Assembly: GCF_007896845.1 (NCBI RefSeq)
Contig: NZ_VOHS01000014.1
Coordinates: 92,644-156,643, forward strand
Length of the DNA: 64,000 nucleotides
Source: Chitinophaga pinensis
Lineage (GTDB): Bacteria > Bacteroidota > Bacteroidia > Chitinophagales > Chitinophagaceae
Direction of reading: 5' to 3'
The notes below the pieces were generated by a model that saw nothing but the letters and a program-made list of their open reading frames with translations, had not been told where the DNA came from and made no database searches. This document shows positions 34,454-42,894 of this stretch, in pieces. A program made the position numbers and the translations under genes. Positions within the stretch are counted from its first letter, which is position 1, and each line of letters opens with the position of its first letter.

Positions 34454-36241
34454 ATGAAGAATATCAGGAATTTTTGCATCATTGCACACATCGACCACGG
34501 TAAAAGTACATTGGCTGACAGGCTGTTAGAGCATACCAAGACGATCTCAGACAGAGAAATGCAGGCTCAGGTATTGGATGACATGGATCTGGAAAGAGAG
34601 AAAGGTATCACTATCAAGAGTCATGCGATCCAGATGAACTATGTTCAGGATGGAACGTCATATGTATTTAACCTGATCGATACTCCCGGTCACGTGGACT
34701 TCTCTTACGAAGTATCCCGTGCGCTGGCTGCCTGCGAAGGTGCACTGCTGTTGGTTGATGCTGCTCAGGGTATCCAGGCACAAACTATTTCCAACCTTTA
34801 TCTGGCTCTGGAAAATGACCTGGAGATCATCCCCGTGATCAACAAGATCGATATGGATGGTGCTATGATCCCGGAGGTAAAAGACCAGATCATAGAATTG
34901 ATCGGTTGTAAGGAGGATGAGATCCTGCTGGCTTCCGGTAAGACAGGGATTGGTATCGAAGAAATTCTGGATGCTATTGTAAAACGTGTTCCAGCTCCGA
35001 AAGGAGATCCGGAAGCTCCGTTACAGGCGCTTATCTTTGATAGCGTATTCAACTCCTTCCGTGGTATCATTGCTTATTACAGAATATTTAACGGTACCCT
35101 CAAGAAAGGGGATAAGGTTAAATTCTTCAATACAGATGAAGAATATTTTGCTGATGAAGTAGGTATTCTGAAACTCGGTCTGCAACCAACACAGGCTGTC
35201 AAAACTGGTGACGTAGGTTATATCATCACCGGTATCAAAAATGCGAAAGAAGTAAAAGTGGGTGATACCATCACTACCAGCGTGAATCCTAGTCTGGAGC
35301 CGATCAACGGTTTCGAAGAGGTGAAACCAATGGTATTCGCAGGTATCTTCCCTGTAAATACAGAAGACTTCGAAGAGCTGCGTGACTGTATGGAGAAACT
35401 GCAGTTGAACGATGCTTCCCTGACTTTCGAACTCGAAACATCTCAGGCACTGGGCTTCGGTTTCCGATGCGGATTCCTCGGTATGCTGCACATGGAGATC
35501 ATTCAGGAACGTCTGGAAAGAGAGTTCAATCAGACAGTGATCACCACCGTTCCGAACGTAAGCTTCATCGCCCATACCACCAGAAAGGAAACCATCATCG
35601 TGAACAACCCTTCTGAAATGCCGGATCCAAGTACATTGGAGCGCATCGAAGAACCGTTCATCAGAGCACAGATCATTACCAAACCGGATTATATCGGTAA
35701 CATCATGACCCTGTGTCTCGGTAAGAGAGGTATCCTGATGAATCAAAGCTATCTGACCCCAACAAGGGTTGAACTGATATTTGAAATGCCACTCACAGAG
35801 ATCGTATTCGATTTCTATGATAAGCTGAAAAGCCAGACACGTGGTTACGCATCCTTCGACTATGCACCGATCGGTTACCGTGACAGTGACATCGCGAAGA
35901 TGGATATCCTGTTGAACGGCGACAAGGTGGATGCGCTGAGCGCCCTGATCCACCGCGGTCGTGCACAGGATTTCGGTCGTAAACTGTGTGAAAAGCTGAA
36001 GGAACTGTTGCCTCGTCAGCAATTTATGATTGCCATTCAGGCAGCAATCGGCGCCAAAATTCTGGCCCGTGAAACGATCAGCGCTATGCGTAAGGATGTA
36101 ACTGCCAAATGTTATGGTGGTGATATCTCCCGTAAGCGTAAACTGTTGGAAAAACAGAAAGAAGGTAAAAAGCGTATGAGACAGATCGGTAGTGTGGAAG
36201 TACCGCAGGAGGCATTCCTCGCCGTACTCAAATTAGACTAA
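34454..36241 (+). CDS. lepA: translation elongation factor 4 (LepA) GTPase
   Basis: 595 residues, the standard LepA length, from ATG 34454 ([25 protein letters not shown]). GTPase motifs: AHIDHGKST (G1), DTPGHVDF (G3), NKIDM (G4), SGKTG (G5). Domains II, III and V follow, then the unique C-terminal domain ([21 protein letters not shown]). LepA binds ribosomes and affects translation initiation and back-translocation. Codons are highly regular here, as expected for a well-expressed housekeeping gene. A hairpin with T-run ends the transcript. Confidence 0.97.
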   Translation: MKNIRNFCIIAHIDHGKSTLADRLLEHTKTISDREMQAQVLDDMDLEREKGITIKSHAIQMNYVQDGTSYVFNLIDTPGHVDFSYEVSRALAACEGALLLVDAAQGIQAQTISNLYLALENDLEIIPVINKIDMDGAMIPEVKDQIIELIGCKEDEILLASGKTGIGIEEILDAIVKRVPAPKGDPEAPLQALIFDSVFNSFRGIIAYYRIFNGTLKKGDKVKFFNTDEEYFADEVGILKLGLQPTQAVKTGDVGYIITGIKNAKEVKVGDTITTSVNPSLEPINGFEEVKPMVFAGIFPVNTEDFEELRDCMEKLQLNDASLTFELETSQALGFGFRCGFLGMLHMEIIQERLEREFNQTVITTVPNVSFIAHTTRKETIIVNNPSEMPDPSTLERIEEPFIRAQIITKPDYIGNIMTLCLGKRGILMNQSYLTPTRVELIFEMPLTEIVFDFYDKLKSQTRGYASFDYAPIGYRDSDIAKMDILLNGDKVDALSALIHRGRAQDFGRKLCEKLKELLPRQQFMIAIQAAIGAKILARETISAMRKDVTAKCYGGDISRKRKLLEKQKEGKKRMRQIGSVEVPQEAFLAVLKLD

Positions 36242-36270
36242 TACGCCAATACATCAAATTTTGGGAAATT

Positions 36271-36303
36271 AAAGCGGCTGGAGCAATCCAGTCGCTTTTT
36301 TAT
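36271..36303 (+). terminator. lepA terminator
   Basis: 12-bp stem with one G-T pair (36271-36282 / 36287-36298), GCAA tetraloop, then TTTTTT. Confidence 0.9.
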
Positions 36304-36579
36304 TTATAATTAATTGTTTAGCAAACCGGACGAATGCGGCAGAGGCAATATGGAATTGCGGATTGTACGTGTGGATTCATGTACAAGCTGATTACACCGT
36401 CATTACGACGCTATGACTTCGTTTGTGAACGGATAGATGATGGTATAATAAGGATACACCTTCGTTGTACATGGAAGAATAAAGCATTATCAGGTTAAGA
36501 ATCAGTGATTTAAGTCGATTTTGATCGAAGAAGCCTTATAGCAATCACAAAGTCAATAAGTTACACGACTATAAAACAC

Positions 36580-36617
36580 AAAAAAGCCGGCAGGAAATAC
36601 ATCCTGCCGGCTTTTTT
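36580..36617. terminator. terminator of the manA operon
   Basis: Perfect 16-bp inverted repeat, 36580-36595 and 36602-36617, A6 on one side and T6 on the other. Confidence 0.9.
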
Positions 36618-36633
36618 AATATGATCCGTTCGT

Positions 36634-37230
36634 TTAAGCCAGCTGGCTTTTCGGAACAATTACTGATGATTTCAATATGCTCCATACGCCAAACAGCACT
36701 GCTGTAAAGAATACGTTGCCCATCAGGCCATTCAGTGCAAAACTGCTGAACAGGTCGCCTTCTTTGTAGAAAGGAATACCAGCAGCATAGCAAGCCAGCA
36801 GACCAGCAGCTGTTTTAGGATACATGTCTGTTGTAAGGAATGTGCCCAGATTCGTGATCAGGAAGAACAATACGCCGGTGCCGATAGAAGACAACAGCAA
36901 TGTCAGCGTGTTCACTTTTCTGATACGGGTACCGATGAAGGCAATCAGCATAAATGCTCCATATACGAAGAACAACTGTCCCAGATAGTCGCGGTTCAGC
37001 GCCTGAATGCTGGTGAACAGCTGCAGGAAAACGTCAGAAAGGAATAAAGACAATAATGGAACGATATACGCGAGGCGTTTATCTCTCAGAACGATGCCGC
37101 CGAAGAGGGCTGCTGCACCAATTGCATTAAAATTCCACAAACCAGCCTGATTTGTCAGAATGCGGCATAGGGCAGATAGAAATATCAGCAGACTAATAAT
37201 CAGTATTTCCCGGATAGAATCCTTTTTCAT
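36634..37230 (-). CDS. DUF6580-type polytopic membrane protein
   Basis: 198 residues with about six membrane helices. FNAIGAAALFGGIVLRDKR and the later LTNLGTFL-like NLGTFLTTDMYPKTAAGL fit the DUF6580 family, whose fold recalls ECF transporter substrate-binding (S) components. The transported ligand is unknown, and no ECF ATPases are nearby. It begins 34 nt after the manA stop and shares its terminator, so it is probably the second gene of a manA operon. Confidence 0.8.
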   Translation of the reverse strand: MKKDSIREILIISLLIFLSALCRILTNQAGLWNFNAIGAAALFGGIVLRDKRLAYIVPLLSLFLSDVFLQLFTSIQALNRDYLGQLFFVYGAFMLIAFIGTRIRKVNTLTLLLSSIGTGVLFFLITNLGTFLTTDMYPKTAAGLLACYAAGIPFYKEGDLFSSFALNGLMGNVFFTAVLFGVWSILKSSVIVPKSQLA

Positions 37231-37264
37231 AATGGGTCAATTATTTAAGCAAATATAATTGATT

Positions 37265-38491
37265 TTAAATAGATTGAACAGGTACACTTGCTTTAAAGAT
37301 CACAGCACCTGCATTGCTCTGGATATCATAGGTCGTGTCGAAGTATGTAACAACCGATTCTCCTTTTTTCAGCTGAATCGGTTCACCGCCCTGCTCAGTA
37401 ATGATTGCCGCGCCTTCCATTACCAGCATGATCTCTGTTGCTTCGCTGGTATGCTCATAACGTTGTCCGTTTTGTAAAACGATACGGCTTACCACAAAAT
37501 CAGGCGCCGGAGAATGATAGATCGTTTCCAGTCCGCCGCTGATGCTTTCACTTGTCAGTATCTTCGGATGCACCGGCTCAAAACGGGTATGTTTCAGCAA
37601 CTCCGGTACGTCAATGTGTTTAGGGGTCAGACCACCACGCAGCACATTGTCAGAATTCGCCATCAGTTCCACGTTCTGTCCTTCCAGATAAGCATGTGGA
37701 ATGCCTGCATCCTGAAATACAGCTTCTCCCGGATGTACTTCCATAATATTGAAGAAATAGATAGAGAAGATACCTCTGTCCAGATTCTCCAGTCCCTGTG
37801 GATCATTTGCAATCGCTCTGCCAGCCCAGAATGCCGGATCAGATTTTGCCAGCCGGTTATTCTGATATGCTTCAGATACCGCTTCTGCCAGAGGACGTAA
37901 CATGGTGTTTACTTCCGCCTGCGGCATTTCCATTACCGCTTTATATAAACCATAGTAACCCTCTTTTTCGAAGATAGGCGCCAGTGGTGCGAATTCTTTT
38001 ACAGTCTGTAATACCTTTCTCAGTTTATCTTCCGGCAGAAATCCATGTAACAGCCAGAATTCGCTGAGCGCCACCATGATCTCAGGTTTGTGGTTGGCAT
38101 CTTTATAATTACGATGAGGAGCACTCAGTGGAATGCCTGCTTCGTTTTCACGGGCAAAGCCTTTTTCTGCTTCTACTTTCGTAGGGTGTACCTGAATAGA
38201 CAGCATGTCTTTAACGTCGAGGATCTTCAGCAGATAAGGTAATTCACCAAAGCGCTTCCATACTTTCGGTCCGAGTATGTGCTCCGGATTGGCTTTTACC
38301 AGCTGATCCAGTGGGGATGATTGTCCGTCGACAGCAATTGCTGACGGTGCGCTCTGGTGTGCGCCCATCCAGTATTCCGCGCTTGGTTTGCCGTTTTCCG
38401 GAATGCCTAATAATGCAGGGATGTAGTGATATCCACCCCATGCGTAGTGTTGTACCTTACCTTCCAGTCTGAATAATTTCTTCTCGCTCAT
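37265..38491 (-). CDS. manA: mannose-6-phosphate isomerase, class I
   Basis: 408 residues. Cupin-type zinc isomerase: WGGYHYIPALLG and AEYWMGAHQSAPS at the N-terminus, QVHPTK (zinc ligands), HKPEIMVAL (Glu and His ligands), then the C-terminal GIPHAYLEGQNVELMANSDNVLRGGLTPKHID which holds the last His ligand and the signature Arg. It interconverts fructose-6-P and mannose-6-P in the cytoplasm. Divergent from yraN, upstream of the DUF6580 gene. Confidence 0.96.
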   Translation of the reverse strand: MSEKKLFRLEGKVQHYAWGGYHYIPALLGIPENGKPSAEYWMGAHQSAPSAIAVDGQSSPLDQLVKANPEHILGPKVWKRFGELPYLLKILDVKDMLSIQVHPTKVEAEKGFARENEAGIPLSAPHRNYKDANHKPEIMVALSEFWLLHGFLPEDKLRKVLQTVKEFAPLAPIFEKEGYYGLYKAVMEMPQAEVNTMLRPLAEAVSEAYQNNRLAKSDPAFWAGRAIANDPQGLENLDRGIFSIYFFNIMEVHPGEAVFQDAGIPHAYLEGQNVELMANSDNVLRGGLTPKHIDVPELLKHTRFEPVHPKILTSESISGGLETIYHSPAPDFVVSRIVLQNGQRYEHTSEATEIMLVMEGAAIITEQGGEPIQLKKGESVVTYFDTTYDIQSNAGAVIFKASVPVQSI

Positions 38492-38566
38492 GCGTAATAT
38501 TATTTATTTTCCTGTGATTGTTAACCTGTTGTTTTTCCTGATGGAAGAGCAAAAATAGTCAAAACA

Positions 38567-38923
38567 ATGGCATCCCATATAGCTTTGGGCAAAAAAGGGG
38601 AGTTGATTGCATGCGGGCATCTCCGGCTGCATCATTACGAGATTATAGCGGTGAACTGGCGGCATCGGCGGAAGGAGATAGATATTATCGCTTCGCGGGA
38701 TGGTTGTCTGGTGTTTTTTGAGGTCAAGACACTGGCGAGTGATCTGTATGGCTGGCCGGAGAAGCATGTTACGGCGGCGAAGCGGCGGAATATACAGGCC
38801 GTGGCTACTGCGTATATGGACCGGATGAAGCAGCTGCCGAAGGTCATACGGTTTGATGTGATTGCGATTACATTCCAGCCGGATGGTACTTATGAGTTGG
38901 TGCATTTTGAGGATGCGTTTTAG
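38567..38923 (+). CDS. YraN/UPF0102-family nuclease-like protein
   Basis: 118 residues. Begins MASHIALGKKGELIACGHL and carries the restriction-endonuclease-like core: Glu in the first helix, RKEIDIIASRDGCLVFFEVK with Asp and E-x-K at the active-site positions. The family is thought to act on branched or damaged DNA, but its substrate is not established. The whole gene is G/T-rich on the plus strand (81 G to 40 C in 38701-38940 by hand count), and it is followed directly by a 94-bp tandem repeat and the stem-loop element copy B. Confidence 0.9.
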   Translation: MASHIALGKKGELIACGHLRLHHYEIIAVNWRHRRKEIDIIASRDGCLVFFEVKTLASDLYGWPEKHVTAAKRRNIQAVATAYMDRMKQLPKVIRFDVIAITFQPDGTYELVHFEDAF

Positions 38924-39202
38924 CGGCTGAGTTTTAGTTATTGTATGGTTGTGCTGGTTATGAATATAACCGGGTGGTATTGGCGTGCCCTTTTTCCATC
39001 GGGGTTTCGTTTTTGAGCTGACTGATTTTTATTAACTGTATGGTTGTGCTGGTTATGAATATGGCCGGGTGGTATTGGTATACCCTTTTCCATCGGGTAT
39101 TCATCTTTGAGCTGACTGATTTTTATTTACTGTATGGTTGTACTGGTTATGAATATGGCTGGGCGGGATGTTGCTGTTCCCCGGGGTTTTCGCCTTTGAT
39201 GT
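38921..39202 (+). repeat. 94-bp tandem repeat, about three copies
   Basis: GAGCTGACTGATTTTTATT begins at 39015 and 39109, exactly 94 nt apart; the body (TGTATGGTTGTGCTGGTTATG, AATATGGCCGGGTGGTATTGG, CATCGGG) also occurs in a first copy that begins at the yraN stop codon (38921). The third copy diverges after ~60 nt. It is non-coding and G/T-rich. Confidence 0.9.
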
Positions 39203-39240
39203 GGCTGCGGGTTGTTATGGGCAGGGAGGAATGCTCCGGA

Positions 39241-39389
39241 TTCAGTATGGGATTACGGGCTGTAGTTCTTTGAAGTTCCTGGCTATGGGGCGGTGGGTTG
39301 GAGAGTTGGGCGGTGTGGGGGTGATTAAACCCCTGGTTGCAGGGGCTCGGCATACTTCAAATAACTAAGGCCCGTAATCTCCATCTGAA
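39241..39389 (+). repeat. interspersed stem-loop element, copy B (G-tract loop)
   Basis: Same design as copy A. Outer and inner stem: TTCAGTATGGGATTACGGGC with GCCCGTAATCTCCATCTGAA, then TGTAGTTCTTTGAAGT with ACTTCAAATAACTA. Where copy A pairs ACCAC with GTGGT, copy B pairs ATTAC with GTAAT: compensatory change. Loop G-tracts at 39287-39290, 39295-39297, 39308-39310 and 39317-39321, then GATTAAACCCCTGGTTGCA as in A. Confidence 0.82.
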
Positions 39390-39630
39390 CCCTGCGCCGC
39401 GACGTGATCCTGAACTAATTATATGGCTGATGGCTGAAGCGTAATGTGGTTGTGAGATAGGTGTTGCTTGTTCTTTGCGCTTATTCTTTGTGCTTATTCT
39501 CTGCGTTTGATATCTGCGCTTCTTCTTTGCGATTGATATTTGCGGTTCTTCTTTGCGATTGCTATCTGTTGCATGCTGTCGTATAGTTGTATAGTTGTAT
39601 AGTGCTGCATGTCATATGTTATAAAACAGA
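39390..39630 (+). repeat. short imperfect tandem repeats
   Basis: From ~39470 to 39560 words like CTTATTCTTTGTG and CTTCTTTGCGATTGATATYTG recur three to four times; at 39577-39605 GTATAGTT(G) occurs three times in a row. Non-coding, between the stem-loop element and the purB terminator. Confidence 0.6.
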
Positions 39631-39680
39631 AAGACGAATTACAGTATGCTATAGTTAGCTGCTGTAATTCGTCTTCTATT
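39631..39680 (-). terminator. probable purB terminator
   Basis: 14-bp perfect inverted repeat AAGACGAATTACAG / CTGTAATTCGTCTT (39631-39644 and 39662-39675) with a 17-nt loop. Confidence 0.6.
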
Positions 39681-39707
39681 TATTTTCAAGCCTTATTCCT
39701 TATTGCC

Positions 39708-41048
39708 TTATCCCCAGATACCGGTGTAGTTCTGTGGGGTAATCGCTTTCAATTCCTTCTTCAGGGTGGCGCTGATCTTCAGACCGTCGATGAATTTGTG
39801 CATGGTCTTCTGATTGATGTTCTGACCGCCACGGGTGAGTTCCTTCAGGGCCTCGTAGGGTTGAGGGAAGTTTTCACGACGGAGTACGGTCTGGATCGCT
39901 TCGGCGACTACAGCCCAGTTGTTTTCCAGATCGTCCTGAAGTTTTGCTTCGTTCAGGATCAGTTTGCCGAGACCTTTCTGTACAGATTTCAGAGCCAGTA
40001 TGGTGTGACCGAATGGAACGCCTACGTTACGGAGAACGGTGGAGTCAGTCAGGTCACGCTGGAGGCGGGAAACAGGCAGTTTGGCGCTCAGGTGTTCGAA
40101 GATGGCGTTTGCCAGTCCGAGGTTACCTTCTGCGTTTTCAAAGTCGATCGGGTTCACTTTGTGCGGCATCGCAGAAGAACCTACTTCGCCTGCTTTGATC
40201 TTCTGTTTGAAATAGTCCATGGAGATGTAAGTCCATATGTCGCGGCAGAAGTCGATCAGGATTGTGTTGATACGCTTCAGGGTATCAAACTGAGCGGCGA
40301 TGTTATCGTAATGTTCGATCTGGGTGGTATATTTCATACGCTGCAGACCGAGGGTGTTGTTAACGAATTTATCAGCGAATTTCTCCCAGTTGGTTTTAGG
40401 GAATGCCACATAGTGAGCGTTGAAGTTGCCGGTAGCACCGCCGAATTTAGCTGCGAAAGGAATGTCTCCCAGCAGTTTCACCTGACCTTCCAGTCTTTCT
40501 ACAAATACCAGTATCTCTTTACCCAGAATGGTCGGAGAAGCCGGTTGACCGTGTGTACGGGCCAGCATTGGTATTTTCATCCAGCTCTTAGCCATTTTCT
40601 TCAGGTCGAGGATCAGATTAGCGATCGCAGGCATGAAAACATGTTCTACAGCTTCTTTCCAGAACAGTGGTGTAGCGGTATTGTTGACGTCCTGAGAGGT
40701 CAGACCGAAGTGTACCCACTCCAGTTTGTCTTCCAGTCCGAGCGCCTTCAGTTCATTCTTAACAAAATACTCAACAGCTTTTACATCATGATTGGTTACT
40801 TTCTCCGTGTCCTTGATCAGCTGCGCATGCTCAATGGTGAACTCCTGATAGATCTTACGCAGGGCAGGAACCTGAGACTTAGAGAGCGTAAATACTTTCT
40901 GCTCTGACAGGGCGATAAAGTATTCTATCTCTACCAGTACACGGTAACGGATCAGTGCAAACTCGGAAAAATAAGGTGCCAGTTCTTCCAGTTGTCTCCG
41001 GTATCTTCCATCCAGCGGAGAAATGGCGGTTAAAGCTTGTAATTGCAT
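39708..41048 (-). CDS. purB: adenylosuccinate lyase
   Basis: 446 residues of the fumarase/aspartase superfamily. Signature loop SSAMPHKVNPIDFENAEGN with the catalytic Ser, the substrate-binding TSQDVNNT and the catalytic His in ARTHGQPASPTILG. It catalyses two steps: SAICAR to AICAR and adenylosuccinate to AMP, releasing fumarate. Divergent from mqnA with a 64-nt gap containing TAATTTTG (minus strand, 41099-41106) as a possible -7 box. Confidence 0.96.
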   Translation of the reverse strand: MQLQALTAISPLDGRYRRQLEELAPYFSEFALIRYRVLVEIEYFIALSEQKVFTLSKSQVPALRKIYQEFTIEHAQLIKDTEKVTNHDVKAVEYFVKNELKALGLEDKLEWVHFGLTSQDVNNTATPLFWKEAVEHVFMPAIANLILDLKKMAKSWMKIPMLARTHGQPASPTILGKEILVFVERLEGQVKLLGDIPFAAKFGGATGNFNAHYVAFPKTNWEKFADKFVNNTLGLQRMKYTTQIEHYDNIAAQFDTLKRINTILIDFCRDIWTYISMDYFKQKIKAGEVGSSAMPHKVNPIDFENAEGNLGLANAIFEHLSAKLPVSRLQRDLTDSTVLRNVGVPFGHTILALKSVQKGLGKLILNEAKLQDDLENNWAVVAEAIQTVLRRENFPQPYEALKELTRGGQNINQKTMHKFIDGLKISATLKKELKAITPQNYTGIWG

Positions 41049-41112
41049 AATGTTATTTGATTAGTGAGCGTTTATCACTTTTTGCCTAATTTAGCCGGCA
41101 AAATTACAGAAA

Positions 41113-41854
41113 TTGGAACGGAAAGTAAAAGTAGCGGCAGTAAGTTATTTGAATACCAGGCCATTATTGTACGGATTCAGGGACCATCCCGTGATGAATA
41201 TGCTGGAACTGAGTGTTGATTATCCTGCTAAGATTGCACAGCAACTGATTGATGGAGAAGTAGATGTGGCGCTTGTACCCGTGGCGACCATCCCAAAACT
41301 GAAAGAATATCATATCATTTCTGATTTTTGTATCGGTGCAGAAGGTCCGGTAGCTTCTGTTTGTCTTTTCAGTGAAGTTCCCCTCAACGAAATAAAACGT
41401 ATCTACCTCGATTATCAAAGCCGTACCTCAGTGGCTCTACTGAAAGTACTGGTACGTGAGCACTGGAAACTGGACGTAGAACTGATCGATACCAACGGCG
41501 ATTATCAGGATAAGATCAAAGGTACCGACGCCGGACTGGTTATCGGCGACCGCGCCCTCGAACAGAGACATGTATCTCCTTATATATGATCTCGCTGAAC
41601 ATTGGATGAGATTCACCAGTCTGCCCTTTGTATTCGCAGCGTGGATCAGCAACAAGCCTTTGCCGGAAGCATTCATCCAGCAGTTCAACAATGCCAACAG
41701 CCTCGGTATACATAATATTCCCGCTGTTGTAGCAGAGAATCCATATCCGCTGTATGATCTGACGACCTATTATACACAGAATATCAGTTATCCGCTGACG
41801 CCCTCCAAAAGACAGGGTTTACAGCGCTTTCTGAGTCACCTGATGAAGAACTAA
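41113..41854 (+). pseudogene. mqnA: chorismate dehydratase MqnA (futalosine menaquinone pathway), frameshifted
   Basis: The first frame, from a TTG start (MERKVKVAAVSYLNTRPLLYG), covers ~155 residues to GDRALEQRHVSPYI and stops at 41589. The rest, YDLAEHWMRFTSLPFVFAAWI to FLSHLMKN, continues in another frame to 41854. The join lies in the alternating TA tract 41581-41587; adding back one TA gives the expected PYIYDLAEHW. MqnA dehydrates chorismate to 3-[(1-carboxyvinyl)oxy]benzoate, the first step of futalosine-dependent menaquinone synthesis. As this is normally indispensable for respiration in such bacteria, a sequencing error is more likely than a true pseudogene. A hairpin terminator follows at 41951. 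Confidence 0.88.
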
Positions 41855-41950
41855 GCGTTAAGTATTAAAATACAGCTGAGATCAGAAAAGGTTGGCAGAA
41901 CATTGGTACTGCCCTGAATGTTATAATTATTGAACAGCATTTATATAGAG

Positions 41951-41983
41951 GGGTACTTCTTTAAAAGAAGTGCCCTTTTTTAG
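41951..41983 (+). terminator. mqnA terminator
   Basis: 12-bp stem GGGTACTTCTTT / AAAGAAGTGCCC with one mismatch and a tight loop, followed by TTTTTTAG. Confidence 0.85.
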
Positions 41984-42097
41984 TTATACAGACAAACAGC
42001 GGACTAAAAACTACTTATACCATAATTTTTAATTCTTAACTCTTAAGGCTTAATTTCTTAAATTACTTTCCCATCTGTTCACACAAACGCCTGTAAC

Positions 42098-42757
42098 ATG
42101 AAAATTGGCATCCTGGGTAGTGGTCCCGTCGGACTTACGTTAACGGAAGGATTGATTATGGCCGGTCATGACGTCATACTCGGCACGCGCAATCCCTCCA
42201 AAGAATCGCTTCAGCAATGGATCAAAAAGAAAGGAGGTGAGCATGTGATCGCCTTACCATTCCGCGAAGCGGCCGCTCAGGGAGAATTACTGGTGATCTG
42301 TACCAATTGGGCCGGAACCCAGAAAGCCATCGAGTCAGCAGGATTGTGGAATTTTAAGAATAAAGTCGTGGTAGATGTAACCAACCCCCTCGACGGTAAA
42401 GGCCCGGATCAACAGGGAAGACTGAGCTTTTCTATCGGACATACTAACTCCGCCGGCGAACAATTACAAGCATGGTTACCACCAGATGCACACGTCGTGA
42501 AAGCCCTCAGCTGTATCGGGCATGAATCTATGTTTCGTACCCAACAGGAGCAGGAAACACCTACCATGTTCATCTGCGGTAATAAAAGAGCCGCTAAAGC
42601 AGCGGTAACAACATTACTGAATGAAATGGGCTGGAAAGATGTGGTGGATATGGGGACCATTGAAATGAGCCGTAATATAGAACCGCTGAGCATACTATGG
42701 TATGCCTATGGTTTTCGGACAGGTACCTGGAGTCATGCTTTCAGACTGGTAAAGTGA
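42098..42757 (+). CDS. NAD(P)-binding reductase, F420-reductase-like
   Basis: 219 residues: a single Rossmann domain beginning MKIGILGSGPVGLTLTEGL with the dinucleotide motif GSGPVG and a basic residue after the second strand (GTRNPS), suggesting NADPH. The rest (VVDVTNPLDGKG, HVVKALSCIGHESMF) matches the NADPH-dependent F420 reductase/prephenate-type oxidoreductase family that in non-F420 organisms acts on unknown substrates. Monocistronic, ending in a long hairpin. Confidence 0.85.
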   Translation: MKIGILGSGPVGLTLTEGLIMAGHDVILGTRNPSKESLQQWIKKKGGEHVIALPFREAAAQGELLVICTNWAGTQKAIESAGLWNFKNKVVVDVTNPLDGKGPDQQGRLSFSIGHTNSAGEQLQAWLPPDAHVVKALSCIGHESMFRTQQEQETPTMFICGNKRAAKAAVTTLLNEMGWKDVVDMGTIEMSRNIEPLSILWYAYGFRTGTWSHAFRLVK

Positions 42758-42818
42758 AGTCCTGATCAGCCGTCTATATGTTAAAGTTAAGCTTTATTAA
42801 GAGATAGCTGTTACAGAC

Positions 42819-42884
42819 AGCTTCAGCATAAAGAATGAGGGAGTCCATCATATGACGGACTCCCTCATTCTTTATACTGAAGCT
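42819..42884. terminator. long bidirectional hairpin terminator
   Basis: 28-bp stem with one mismatch, arms 42819-42846 and 42857-42884, 10-nt loop, between convergent genes. Confidence 0.85.
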
Positions 42885-42894
42885 TGCAGAAAGC

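Larger units (their letters stand above)
36242..36633. other. intergenic region with two terminators
   Basis: 392 nt between convergent genes. Beyond the hairpin at its start and the one at its end, the middle (36310-36575) contains no long open frame, repeat or RNA motif I can identify. Confidence 0.6.

Noticed and set aside
35021..36022. 333-codon open frame on the minus strand
   Set aside because: Antisense to lepA; caused by the regular codon use of that gene.
18729..39368. Small coding gene inside stem-loop copies A and B (peptides ending IKPLVAxAxxTSNN)
   Set aside because: Both copies are open in the same frame, but nearly all differences change amino acids while base pairing is compensated, and copy C encodes an unrelated peptide. 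Structure, not protein, seems conserved.
39609..40907. 432-codon open frame on the plus strand
   Set aside because: It is antisense to purB, which has a clear catalytic signature; the plus-strand translation matches nothing.
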